Below are positions 17,627 to 26,790 of a stretch of DNA of 64,000 nucleotides, one piece after another. Position numbers and translations under genes: made by a program. Source of the DNA: Lewinellaceae bacterium. GTDB taxonomy: Bacteria > Bacteroidota > Bacteroidia > Chitinophagales > Saprospiraceae. The stretch covers positions 186,001-250,000 of the forward strand of contig JACJYM010000004.1 in the NCBI GenBank assembly GCA_020636155.1. Direction: 5' to 3'. Numbering within the stretch: the first letter of the stretch is position 1; each line of letters begins with the position of its first letter. The notes under the pieces were generated by a model, which saw only the letters and a list, made by a program, of their open reading frames with translations, did no database searches and was not told the DNA's origin.

Positions 17627-19702
17627 TTAATGAAAATCTACCTCATCGTCTTCAGCACCATGAGTGAGACTTTTTAATTTTTTTAGGAACAATAACAATA
17701 GAACTCCGAATACAGCAGACAAAATAAAAATATTAATAAAAGTTTTATGTTCTAGTTTGTTTTGAAACTCAAAGACTTCTATGTTGCCTGAATAATCAAC
17801 CGCATTGACAAGCTTTTCATCTCCAATGTCACTTAATTTATCCTTATCATACGAATATCGTGCAATTATCGTCTGTGGATTCTCCGCTGTTGCATTCACC
17901 TGAGAAAGGTAATCTATTAATAAATTTTTATTTTCTTCATTTATGCCAATTATTCCATTAAGACCTTTATCAGTGGTAAAATTAATTTTATTGTTTAGAA
18001 CATATGCTTGGTCAACTATTTCAAAATCTTTTGCATTATTGTAAAGTTCTGGACTTACAACACCATAGGAAGTTGGATTTTCAATTAATGAAACTTTTAC
18101 TTGTTGCGCTTGTGAGGATTCTCCTATTGCACCAGCCACTTTATTGCCTAATCCTGTTGCTGCGAAATATACTCCCATCATAATTGAAACATATTTTATT
18201 GGTGCAATCTTAGTAATAAATGATAAAGCAACCGGCGAAGCGCAAAGCTCTCCTATGGTATGAAACCAGTATGCTAAAATTAAAAGTATTAGTGCTGCTT
18301 TGTCTCCATATTTGACAATATCGCTACTTGCTTTTGCCATAAATAGAAATCCCATTCCCATGATTATCGTTCCAATCGCCATTTTAAATAAAGATGAACT
18401 TTCCTTACCCCTGTGTTTCCGCCAATACCAAAATCCACTAACTATCGTACCAAAGATAATAATAAACATTGCATTCACTGATTGAAAAACAGAAGTAGGA
18501 ATTTCATAAGGATTACTGAATTTATATCTAAATACAGAATACAAAACAATGATAAGTAATGAAATAGGAAGAAATATTTTAAAGCTTTCTTCTTTCTTCC
18601 TGTAACGCATAAAACCTAAAATAAAGAGAATTATTCCAGAACCATACATAAAAATATCAATGGTTGATAAACTTACGACTCTATCAATTTTTGTCTCTGT
18701 ATAAATGTTGAGAAGTCCTCCTGCTTGTTCAAATGCTCCCCAAAATACAATAATAATAACAAATGAAATTAGTAAAACTATAAATCTATCTTTTTCAATT
18801 TTATTAATGTCCTTATATATCATCATTAATATACCAGCAACTATTGCTAGGAATGTAAATAAACCAGAATATAAGTACCGCTCTATATTCTCAAATTTTG
18901 TAAATGAGTAAATAGAAAGTCCAATTATGGCCAACAATACTAAAGTCAATTGAATTGGACTTTTAAATAAATTTGAAAATAATTTACTAAATGTAGTGGT
19001 ACTTTCATCCTCCGTTGAAAATATTTTTGGTGGTTCACCTACACCTACTAAATATTTTTGTCCCCAATAGTATACCAATTGTCCTAAAAGCATTCCAATT
19101 CCTGCTAGACCAAAACCATAGTGCCACCCAACTTTTTCCCCTACCGTACCAACAATTAATGCTGCTAGAAATGCTCCAATATTTATGCCAATATAAAATA
19201 ATGTAAATCCACCATCTCTTCTTTCGTCTTTCGACTCATAAAGTCCGCCAACCATTGTAGAAATGTTAGGTTTAAGACCGCCGACGCCAATCACAATTAA
19301 TGCTAAACCAGAAAAAAATGCCCACGGAGCAGAAATGGCTAAGACAGAATGTCCGGCTACCAAAACCAATCCTCCATATAATACAGCTTTCTTTTGACCT
19401 ATAAACTTATCTGCAAGTATACCGCCAGGAATTGACATTAGATAAACCAACATTGTGTACCAACCGTATAGAGCTAAAGCATTTTTATTACTCCAACCTA
19501 ATCCTGGATTTTCTCCAGTAGCAGAAGAAATCATATACAATACTAATATTGCTCTCATTCCATAATAAGAGAATCTCTCCCACATTTCTGTGAAAAACAA
19601 TACAAACAATCCCTTAGGGTGTCCAAACAATTCTTCTCTTTCTGGATGAGATTGATTATCTAATACACTGCTTTGATTCATAACCTTGAAATATTTTTTC
19701 AA
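17627..19702 (-). CDS. POT/PTR family proton-dependent oligopeptide transporter, paralogue 2
   Basis: 691 residues with the same POT signatures (EMWERFSYYGMRA, GGILADKFIGQKKA, GVGGLKPNIS, FWGAFEQAGGLLN). Instead of the mid-protein insertion of its neighbour it has a soluble insert of about 120 residues (about 531-652) just before the last transmembrane helix. Two starts are possible: the first ATG, or the ATG at residue 8 (MNQSS), which lines up with the MNQ start of the paralogue. It is the upstream gene of a tandem pair. The paralogues presumably differ in peptide preference, but substrate cannot be told from sequence. Confidence 0.92.
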   Translation of the reverse strand: MKKYFKVMNQSSVLDNQSHPEREELFGHPKGLFVLFFTEMWERFSYYGMRAILVLYMISSATGENPGLGWSNKNALALYGWYTMLVYLMSIPGGILADKFIGQKKAVLYGGLVLVAGHSVLAISAPWAFFSGLALIVIGVGGLKPNISTMVGGLYESKDERRDGGFTLFYIGINIGAFLAALIVGTVGEKVGWHYGFGLAGIGMLLGQLVYYWGQKYLVGVGEPPKIFSTEDESTTTFSKLFSNLFKSPIQLTLVLLAIIGLSIYSFTKFENIERYLYSGLFTFLAIVAGILMMIYKDINKIEKDRFIVLLISFVIIIVFWGAFEQAGGLLNIYTETKIDRVVSLSTIDIFMYGSGIILFILGFMRYRKKEESFKIFLPISLLIIVLYSVFRYKFSNPYEIPTSVFQSVNAMFIIIFGTIVSGFWYWRKHRGKESSSLFKMAIGTIIMGMGFLFMAKASSDIVKYGDKAALILLILAYWFHTIGELCASPVALSFITKIAPIKYVSIMMGVYFAATGLGNKVAGAIGESSQAQQVKVSLIENPTSYGVVSPELYNNAKDFEIVDQAYVLNNKINFTTDKGLNGIIGINEENKNLLIDYLSQVNATAENPQTIIARYSYDKDKLSDIGDEKLVNAVDYSGNIEVFEFQNKLEHKTFINIFILSAVFGVLLLLFLKKLKSLTHGAEDDEVDFH

Positions 19703-19858
19703 AAAAGTTTAAAAAACAAACCCTAAAAATAGATTTTTTAATAAGATTTTCTCTGCTTATCGAAAATAAAATTTATTTCCTCCTGATATTTTGGCCACCA
19801 CTTTGGTATTTCAGACTTTATTACAATAATTATTTCCTTCATTGCATATTGGAATAAT

Positions 19859-19866
19859 TACCTTTG
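19859..19866 (+). promoter_or_regulatory. -7 element placing rlmN transcription at its start codon
   Basis: TACCTTTG matches TAnnTTTG. Its 3' end is 5 bases before the rlmN ATG, so transcription should begin at or next to the start codon, giving a leaderless mRNA. It also excludes the in-frame TTG at 19842 as start. Confidence 0.5.
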
Positions 19867-19871
19867 CAACC

Positions 19872-20912
19872 ATGACGCAAAAGGATATCAGATTACTTGA
19901 CAAGACAGGGTTAATCGATTTGGCAAAAGCCTACAATCAACCCGCATTCCGAGCTAAGCAACTTTATGAGTGGCTCTGGAATAAGTCATGCACCTCTTTT
20001 GATGAAATGACCAGCCTGCCTTTGGGCTTTAGAGAACGACTCAAAGAGGACTATACGATTAACGGTATCTCCGAAAATTTAGTCCAAAATTCTATTGACG
20101 GTACGATAAAATCTAGGTACGAACTCCACGATGGAAACATGATAGAGTCTGTACTCATTCCAGTGCCAGAAGACAATAGATACACTGTCTGTGTTTCCTC
20201 ACAGGTAGGATGTAGCTTAAGCTGTAAATTCTGTGCTACCGGCCAAATGGACAGAGTGAGAAATCTCGATCCAGGTGAAATATACGACCAAGTAGCGAAG
20301 ACCAATGTTCAATCCATGGCCTACTACAATCATCCTCTCACCAATATCGTGTATATGGGGATGGGTGAGCCACTTCTTACTTATGGTAATGTGCTGAAAA
20401 GCATAGAATATATCACTTCTCCTGATGGATTAGGGATGTCTCAAAAAAGAATTACAGTGAGTACAGCCGGAATCGCAAAAATGATAAAGAGAATGGCAGA
20501 TGATCAGGTAAAATTCAATCTTGCACTTTCTCTACATGCGGCAGACGACCTCAAACGCAACGAAATCATGCCCATTAACGAACAGAATAACCTCGAAATA
20601 CTCATGGATGCCTTAAGCTATTTTTATCAAAACACTAAAAATAAAATTAGCTATGAATACATCATTTTTAAGGATTTCAACGATGGTGTCGAAGATGCTA
20701 GAAAGCTCTTAAAACTGTGTAAAAAATTTCCAGTAAAACTCAATATCATCGAATACAATCAGGTAGAAGGATTGAATTATAAAAAGGCAACTAAAAACAA
20801 TTTGGATGCTTTTGCCAAAGTTCTGACTGACAATGGTGTCATGGTGACCGTGAGAAAAAGCCGCGGAGAAGACATAGATGCCGCTTGTGGTCAATTGGCC
20901 AATAAAGCCTAG
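19872..20912 (+). CDS. rlmN: Dual-specificity 23S rRNA A2503 / tRNA A37 C2-methyltransferase RlmN
   Basis: Radical-SAM enzyme that methylates carbon 2 of adenosine in 23S rRNA and some tRNAs, tuning peptidyl-transferase fidelity. The 346 residues include the radical-SAM cluster motif CxxxCxxC at Cys114, 118 and 121 (GCSLSCKFCATG), MGMGEPLLTY, the SAM-binding STAGIAKMI and SLHAAD, and the C-terminal catalytic Cys339 in SRGEDIDAACGQL that forms the protein-RNA adduct. I chose the ATG rather than the TTG ten codons upstream because homologues begin here and a promoter element occupies the extension. Its stop abuts the stop of the opposing protease gene with no spacer. Confidence 0.95.
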   Translation: MTQKDIRLLDKTGLIDLAKAYNQPAFRAKQLYEWLWNKSCTSFDEMTSLPLGFRERLKEDYTINGISENLVQNSIDGTIKSRYELHDGNMIESVLIPVPEDNRYTVCVSSQVGCSLSCKFCATGQMDRVRNLDPGEIYDQVAKTNVQSMAYYNHPLTNIVYMGMGEPLLTYGNVLKSIEYITSPDGLGMSQKRITVSTAGIAKMIKRMADDQVKFNLALSLHAADDLKRNEIMPINEQNNLEILMDALSYFYQNTKNKISYEYIIFKDFNDGVEDARKLLKLCKKFPVKLNIIEYNQVEGLNYKKATKNNLDAFAKVLTDNGVMVTVRKSRGEDIDAACGQLANKA

Positions 20913-21992
20913 CTAAGTCCTCATTTTCATAAAATCCATGACGATGTTCCGGTCTATGACTCCGATCAGTACATCTCTTTCAGTCACCCCGACTATGGCT
21001 ATTCCCTGTTTTAATGTCTTGATGATTTCATCCAGCATTGTAAAATTAGAAATAGTGGTCACTTGCTGGCTCATACGTGATACCACTGGCATCATCAGGT
21101 CTTTTTCTTTGATGGTTTTTTTAATAAATAATTCAGGAATGCTACCTAAGATAAAATCATCTTGATCAAAAACGAGAAAGTTCTTTTCTACTCCTCTTTT
21201 ATAAATTTCGATGACTCTACCATAATCATCGCTATGATATATTTTTGTAAAACTTCTTCTCACCAAATCTGTGGCCACGGTTTCCTTCATTAACTTGCTC
21301 ATAACCAATTGTTGATATTCTACTCTGGCCATGGTAAATATAAATACCCCAATGAAAGCCCATATATAATTTGACGTGTATAAGCCTAAGATAATAAATA
21401 CCACAGCTAAGACTCTGCCTATGATGGATGCTATTTTTGTCGCTTTTAATCTATCCATTTTGATCGACAATAATGCCCTTAATATTCTTCCGCCATCCAT
21501 AGGAAATGCTGGAGCCAAGTTGAAAAGAAACAATATCACATTGATGTAAATAAGGGGTCCTAGAAAATCTGAAATCTTAAAATACTGTAGGTCATTCAGG
21601 CTTTCAAGGCCAATATCTGACTGTCCTATGATCCATAAAGTCAAAAACAGAAGTAGGGCTATTGCCACATTAACCAATGGTCCCGCTATGGCTATTAGAA
21701 ATTCCTCCTTCGGTTTTTCAGGGTTTCGATAGAGTCTGGCTACACCACCAATGGGAGAGAGAATGATATCTTCAGTTTTTATACCAAATTTTAAAGCGAC
21801 TAAAGCATGACCGTATTCGTGCAAAACGACACAGACAAACATCGTCAATATAATTGCAGATAGGAAAATAGCATTATCAAATGTCAGCTTGTAGGTATAA
21901 GAAATATATGCAATGTAAAGAAATATAAAGGCAAAACTATAATGCAGCTTAACGGGAATACCAAAAAACTTGGCTATTTGTAATGTCTTCAA
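20913..21992 (-). CDS. Site-2-type M50 metalloprotease with C-terminal CBS domains
   Basis: 359 residues. Membrane zinc protease with HEYGH at residues 58-62 in a hydrophobic helix and the second motif NLAPAFPMDGGR (about 158-169) supplying the third zinc ligand Asp. About six transmembrane segments are followed by a cytoplasmic pair of CBS motifs (about 240-359), which usually sense adenine nucleotides. This is the SpoIVFB/S2P-like class that cuts membrane-embedded substrates such as regulators. The GGVARL sequence after the active-site helix is typical of the CBS-bearing subgroup. It lies 26 bases downstream of the acyl-CoA dehydrogenase gene and is likely co-transcribed. Its substrate is unknown. 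Confidence 0.9.
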   Translation of the reverse strand: MKTLQIAKFFGIPVKLHYSFAFIFLYIAYISYTYKLTFDNAIFLSAIILTMFVCVVLHEYGHALVALKFGIKTEDIILSPIGGVARLYRNPEKPKEEFLIAIAGPLVNVAIALLLFLTLWIIGQSDIGLESLNDLQYFKISDFLGPLIYINVILFLFNLAPAFPMDGGRILRALLSIKMDRLKATKIASIIGRVLAVVFIILGLYTSNYIWAFIGVFIFTMARVEYQQLVMSKLMKETVATDLVRRSFTKIYHSDDYGRVIEIYKRGVEKNFLVFDQDDFILGSIPELFIKKTIKEKDLMMPVVSRMSQQVTTISNFTMLDEIIKTLKQGIAIVGVTERDVLIGVIDRNIVMDFMKMRT

Positions 21993-22018
21993 AGATTAAT
22001 CATTATTACTAATGCTAC

Positions 22019-23185
22019 TTAACCCAAAATAGGCTCATAAAGTTGTCCTCTTAATACATTTCTGCTGATTACCATTCTTTGTATCTCCGAGGTGCCCTCA
22101 TAAATCTGAGTAATTTTTGCATCTCTTAATAATCGCTCGACATGATATTCCTTCACATATCCATATCCTCCATGTATTTGTACGGCTTCTATGGTATGCT
22201 TCATAGCGGTCTCTGAGGCAAACAGTTTTGCCATACTAGCTGCGGATGTGTAGTCTAATCCCTGATCTTTCATCCAAGCTGACCGATAGACCAACAATCG
22301 AGCGGCCTCAATTTCTGTGGCCATATCTGCCAATTTAAAAGCGATGGCTTGGTGATTACAAATAGGCTCGCCAAAAGTGGTTCTTTCTTTAGAGTATTTT
22401 ACCGCAAGTTCGTAGGCACCTTGTGCAATTCCAAGGGCTTGAGCTGCAATTCCAATTCTACCTCCTGACAAAACCTTCATCGCAAACTTAAATCCAAATC
22501 CATCCTCACCGATTCTATTTTCCTTGGGTACTTTTACGTCATTGTAAATGATTGTATGGGTGTCTGATGACCTGATTCCAAGTTTATCTTCCTTTGCCCC
22601 GATGTCGACTCCATCCCATGAAGTTTCAACGATAAGGGCATTGATTCCACGGTGACCTTTATCTCGATCCGTCTGCGCAATGACCACGTGGAGATTACTT
22701 GACCCTCCATTAGTTATCCAATTCTTTGTGCCGTTTAACAAATAATGATCCCCCATATCAATCGCCGTTGTCCTCTGAGAAGTTGCATCACTCCCAGCTT
22801 CCGGTTCCGAAAGACAGAAGGCTCCAATCCACTCTCCTGTGGCTAATCTTGTAAGATATTTTTGTTTTTGCTCTTCATTACCATAGGTTTCAAGACCCCA
22901 GCATACAAGAGAATTATTGACAGACATACATACTGATGCAGAATTATCCACTTTGGATATTTCTTCCATGGCAACCACATAAGACAAGGTGTCCATGCCG
23001 CCACCATTATACTGTGGATCAACCATCATTCCTAAAAAACCAAGTTCTCCCATCATCGCGATTTGCTCCTTTGCAAATTTCATATCTCTATCCCTTTCTA
23101 TCACTCCGGGTAAGAGCTCTTGTTGAGCAAAATCCCTTGCGGCTTCCTTTACTGCCAATTGTTCTTCTGTAAGTGTAAATTCCAT
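22019..23185 (-). CDS. Short/branched-chain acyl-CoA dehydrogenase
   Basis: 388 residues, cytoplasmic FAD enzyme introducing the alpha-beta double bond in acyl-CoA. Signatures are EEISKVDNSASVCMSV, the FAD-binding GAFCLSEPEAGSDA and NGTKNWITNGG, GGRIGIAAQALGIAQGA, IHGGYGYVKEYHVERLLRDA, and the catalytic-base region YEGTSEIQ near residue 365. Length and motifs fit the butyryl/short-chain group, though chain-length preference is not certain from sequence. It heads an apparent two-gene transcript with the M50 protease and has a TAACTTTG promoter element upstream. Confidence 0.93.
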   Translation of the reverse strand: MEFTLTEEQLAVKEAARDFAQQELLPGVIERDRDMKFAKEQIAMMGELGFLGMMVDPQYNGGGMDTLSYVVAMEEISKVDNSASVCMSVNNSLVCWGLETYGNEEQKQKYLTRLATGEWIGAFCLSEPEAGSDATSQRTTAIDMGDHYLLNGTKNWITNGGSSNLHVVIAQTDRDKGHRGINALIVETSWDGVDIGAKEDKLGIRSSDTHTIIYNDVKVPKENRIGEDGFGFKFAMKVLSGGRIGIAAQALGIAQGAYELAVKYSKERTTFGEPICNHQAIAFKLADMATEIEAARLLVYRSAWMKDQGLDYTSAASMAKLFASETAMKHTIEAVQIHGGYGYVKEYHVERLLRDAKITQIYEGTSEIQRMVISRNVLRGQLYEPILG

Positions 23186-23221
23186 GATAATAAGCTGTTT
23201 TCTATCTATTAATCAGAACGC

Positions 23222-23229
23222 CAAAGTTA
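23222..23229 (-). promoter_or_regulatory. -7 element of the acyl-CoA dehydrogenase gene
   Basis: TAACTTTG on the minus strand matches TAnnTTTG, about 37 bases before the start codon. No clear TTG at -33. Confidence 0.45.
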
Positions 23230-23449
23230 GCCATAAAAATGAAAAACTCGATGGATTTCAGGTAAATCTATACGACATTTTCGTACCCTCTAAAACGTGT
23301 ATTCATTTATATTTGAAAGTTGAAATAAATATTTCTTGATACCATACAAATACGGAAATTATAAGATTTACAAATTCCTAAAATTAATTTAAGAATAAAT
23401 TCGGAATCTTGTCTAAGGAAAAACGTAACTTGTTTCCTAAATTAAAAAT

Positions 23450-25345
23450 ATGGTTTTTCCATTTAGTTTATTTAGTGATTTTGACATTTCTCTGTTCAAA
23501 TCAGGGACTCATTGTCGCCTTTTCGAGAAATTCGGTTCGCGTATTGTAATTTCTGAAGGGCAGAGTGGGTGTTATTTCTCAGTCTATGCACCAGGGGCAA
23601 AATGCGTGGAGGTCATTGGCAGTTTTAATGAATGGAATGGAAAAGAACATCAACTCATGGTTCGCTGGGATAGTTCCGGTATATGGGAAGGATTTATTCC
23701 CGGGGTAAATCATGGCGACTTATACAAGTATCGAATATATAGCCATCACGATGAGACCATCAGAGATAAAACAGACCCTTATGCTCTATATTATGAAATA
23801 CCTCCAAAAACAGCCAGTATCGTCTGGAATCATGAGACATTACTTAAAAATTCTGATGATAAAAAGAATAGAAGAAATGCATTGTCTTCACCCATTTCTA
23901 TCTATGAAGTCCATCTGGGTAGTTGGAAGAAAAAAAGTGAGCATGAATCACTGTCATATTTAGAATTAGCGGACGAATTGACGGATTATGTCATGAGTAT
24001 GGGATATACTCATGTGGAGTTTTTACCCGTGATGGAGCATCCATATTACCCTTCTTGGGGCTATCTATGTACCGGGTACTTTGCGCCGACGAGTAGATAT
24101 GGGTTGCCTGAAGATTTTTTGTACTTGGTCAACTCCCTTCAAAAAAATGATATAGGAGTCATTCTCGATTGGGTGCCGGCACATTTCCCTTCTGACGGTT
24201 TTGCATTGGCTGATTTTGATGGCACTAAAGTATATGAACATCCTGATAAAAGCAAGGGCTTTCATCCTGACTGGAATAGCTTAATATTTAATTTTGAACG
24301 GCCGGAAGTAAAGTCTTTTTTACTCTCCAGTGCTCATTTTTGGTTAGAATATTATGGTGTCGATGGTTTAAGGGTGGATGCTGTTGCGTCTATGCTTTAT
24401 CTTGATTATAGCAGAAATGAAGGGGAATGGTCACCCAATGAATTTGGTGGTAACACCTACTTAGCTGCCATTGAATTTTTACAAGAATTAAACAAATCTA
24501 TCTATCGTGAATTCCCAGACACCTTAATGATAGCCGAAGAATCTACTGCATTTTCAGGCGTTACAAAACCTGTGGACTGGGGAGGATTGGGTTTTGGATT
24601 AAAATGGATGATGGGATGGATGAATGATACTCTTGAGTTTTTTTCTCGAGACCCCATTCACCGCTCTTATCACCATCTTGACATAAGTAGAAGTTTGACT
24701 TACGCATTTACAGAAAATTATGTGCTTCCCTTGTCACATGATGAGGTGGTTCACGGAAAACAATCCATCTATGGGAAAATGCCGGGCGATGAGTGGCAGA
24801 AATTTGCCAATCTCCGAATATTATACCTTTATATGTACACACATCCTGGTCAGAAACTGCTCTTCATGGGCAATGACATTGGCCAAACCACAGAATGGAA
24901 TGTCAATCAAGGCTTGCCTTGGTTCCTTTTAGATCGAGTTCCTCATAAAGCACTACAGGCATTTATTCAGTCACTTAATTCTGTATTTAAATCCATCCCA
25001 GCACTTTATGAAAATAATTATTCTCCCGATGGATTTGAGTGGATAGAATATAATGATTTTCAAAATTCAATACTGACGTACCGACGTATTGCCAATGATG
25101 GTTCAAGTATATTGATTATCCTTAATTTAACACCGACTCCACATGAAAACTACCGAATTGGATGGCATCAAAATACGACCTTGACGTGTATATTAAATTC
25201 TGATCTTGAGGAATTTTTTGGAAGTGGTTTTGCGTTTCAAAATAGGGTCTTATCTTCATTAGATGGATTCCATGGGAGACCCTATTCTGTTACCTTAAGT
25301 GTTCCTCCATTGTGTGGATTGATTTATGTTGAAAATACTAAATGA
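23450..25345 (+). CDS. glgB: 1,4-alpha-glucan branching enzyme
   Basis: GH13 enzyme that cuts alpha-1,4 chains and re-attaches them as alpha-1,6 branches in glycogen. The 631 residues comprise an N-terminal CBM48-like domain (about 20-125, YFSVYAPGAKCVEVIGSFNEW) and the catalytic barrel. GH13 regions visible are DWVPAHFP, GLRVDAVASML with the nucleophile Asp, MIAEEST with the acid/base Glu, and LSHDEVVHGK. A C-terminal beta domain follows. The N-terminal SLFSDFDISLFKSG leader is a Bacteroidota-type opening. glgA overlaps its end by 4 bases and glgC follows, so it is the first gene of a glycogen-synthesis operon. No consensus promoter is evident in the 264 bases upstream. Confidence 0.95.
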   Translation: MVFPFSLFSDFDISLFKSGTHCRLFEKFGSRIVISEGQSGCYFSVYAPGAKCVEVIGSFNEWNGKEHQLMVRWDSSGIWEGFIPGVNHGDLYKYRIYSHHDETIRDKTDPYALYYEIPPKTASIVWNHETLLKNSDDKKNRRNALSSPISIYEVHLGSWKKKSEHESLSYLELADELTDYVMSMGYTHVEFLPVMEHPYYPSWGYLCTGYFAPTSRYGLPEDFLYLVNSLQKNDIGVILDWVPAHFPSDGFALADFDGTKVYEHPDKSKGFHPDWNSLIFNFERPEVKSFLLSSAHFWLEYYGVDGLRVDAVASMLYLDYSRNEGEWSPNEFGGNTYLAAIEFLQELNKSIYREFPDTLMIAEESTAFSGVTKPVDWGGLGFGLKWMMGWMNDTLEFFSRDPIHRSYHHLDISRSLTYAFTENYVLPLSHDEVVHGKQSIYGKMPGDEWQKFANLRILYLYMYTHPGQKLLFMGNDIGQTTEWNVNQGLPWFLLDRVPHKALQAFIQSLNSVFKSIPALYENNYSPDGFEWIEYNDFQNSILTYRRIANDGSSILIILNLTPTPHENYRIGWHQNTTLTCILNSDLEEFFGSGFAFQNRVLSSLDGFHGRPYSVTLSVPPLCGLIYVENTK

Positions 25346-26790
25346 TGAAAATACTGAATATCAGTACAGAGTGTTATCCTGCCGCCAAAGCAGGTGGACT
25401 AGGTGACGTAGTGGGAGCATTGCCCATATATCTCAACAAACTGGACTGTGAAGCCTCAGTTATCATTCCAAAATATTCAACCGATTGGATGGTCTCGAAA
25501 AAATGGAAAAAAAAGTCTCAATTCGAATTAGAATCCGGTAATAACACCTATCAAATTACCATTTTTATATTAAATGACACCTCTTTCCCCTACGACCTCT
25601 ATGCCGTCGATATTCCAACGCTATTTGACAGAAAATCCATATATCTTGATGAAAATGGGAAGGGTTACAAGGATGAGGCAGAACGCAATGTCGTGTTTCA
25701 ACTATCGGTATTGACTTGGTTGTGTCGATTAAAATACAAGTTTGATGTATTACACTGCCATGACCACATGTCAGGTTTAATCCCGTTTTTGATAGACCAT
25801 TCTCAAGTATTCAGTCGACTCAAAAAAACACCGACATTATTTACCATTCATAATGGACAATATCAAGGAATTTTTAATTGGTCAAAATCGGAATTACTGC
25901 CAGCCTACGAGCCTTCTGCTAGAGGCTTACTAGAATGGGATGGAAAAATCAATTCCCTCGCTTGTGCTATCAAATGCTCTTGGATGGTCTCTACTGTTTC
26001 TCCCTCTTATATGAAGGAATTGAAAGAAAACTTTGGAAGTCTCACGTCATTAATACGGCATGAATCAAGTAAATGCATTGGTATTCTTAATGGTATAGAC
26101 ACGTCAGTGTGGAACCCAAAGACAGATTCTTTATTGCCTATTACTTTTAAAACCGAGATTTCGAGATTTAAAATTGATAATAAAAAAGAACTATCATCCA
26201 AGCTGAATATTGGAAGTAATAAAGTATGGATAAGCTTTATTGGAAGATTGGCTTATGAAAAAGGAGCCGACCTGCTGGCTCCGGCAATAGATCAATTATT
26301 AACTAAGAAAAGAGAAATCATCTTTGTTCTGTTAGGTTCCGGTGATGAAAATGTGGCCATTGCCCTCAAACAATTAGAAATAAAATATCCAAAAAATATT
26401 TCAGTCACCATAGCCTATAATGAAGCCCTATCTCATCAAATTTATGCAGCCAGTGATTTTCTCATGATGCCAAGTAGATTTGAACCCTGCGGACTGAATC
26501 AAATGTATGCCATGAGATACGGCACGATACCCATTGTAAATCATACCGGTGGCCTTATAGACACCGTGCCTGATATAGATTTTGATGGAAATGGATTTGA
26601 TTATACGCCAAACAATGTCGAAAAACTTTGCCAAGTCATTATCAGGGCTGTTAGTTTTACTAAAAATAAAGAAGATATGGAAAAATTAAGACAAAAAATC
26701 GTAGCATTGGATTTTAGTTGGGAAAAATCCGCTCAAGAATATAAAAATATTTATCAAAACCTTATAATACTTTCAAACCATGCAAGCTAA
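25342..26790 (+). CDS. glgA: Glycogen synthase (ADP-glucose type)
   Basis: GT5 glycosyltransferase extending alpha-1,4-glucan from ADP-glucose. The 482 residues show the N-terminal sugar-nucleotide motif KAGGLGDVVGALP, the phosphate-binding region HCHDHMSGLIPF, TIHNGQYQGIFNW, TVSPSYMKEL and NGIDTSVWNP. The C-terminal Rossmann half has SFIGRLAYEKG, MPSRFEPCGLNQMYAMRYGT and the HTGGLIDTV loop. It starts inside the end of glgB (ATGATG allows two adjacent starts) and its end overlaps glgC by 11 bases. Translational coupling keeps synthase, branching enzyme and pyrophosphorylase in step. Confidence 0.95.
   Translation: MMKILNISTECYPAAKAGGLGDVVGALPIYLNKLDCEASVIIPKYSTDWMVSKKWKKKSQFELESGNNTYQITIFILNDTSFPYDLYAVDIPTLFDRKSIYLDENGKGYKDEAERNVVFQLSVLTWLCRLKYKFDVLHCHDHMSGLIPFLIDHSQVFSRLKKTPTLFTIHNGQYQGIFNWSKSELLPAYEPSARGLLEWDGKINSLACAIKCSWMVSTVSPSYMKELKENFGSLTSLIRHESSKCIGILNGIDTSVWNPKTDSLLPITFKTEISRFKIDNKKELSSKLNIGSNKVWISFIGRLAYEKGADLLAPAIDQLLTKKREIIFVLLGSGDENVAIALKQLEIKYPKNISVTIAYNEALSHQIYAASDFLMMPSRFEPCGLNQMYAMRYGTIPIVNHTGGLIDTVPDIDFDGNGFDYTPNNVEKLCQVIIRAVSFTKNKEDMEKLRQKIVALDFSWEKSAQEYKNIYQNLIILSNHAS

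Noticed and set aside
19842..19871. In-frame TTG start extending RlmN by ten residues
   Set aside because: A promoter -7 element lies inside the extension and homologues begin at the later ATG.
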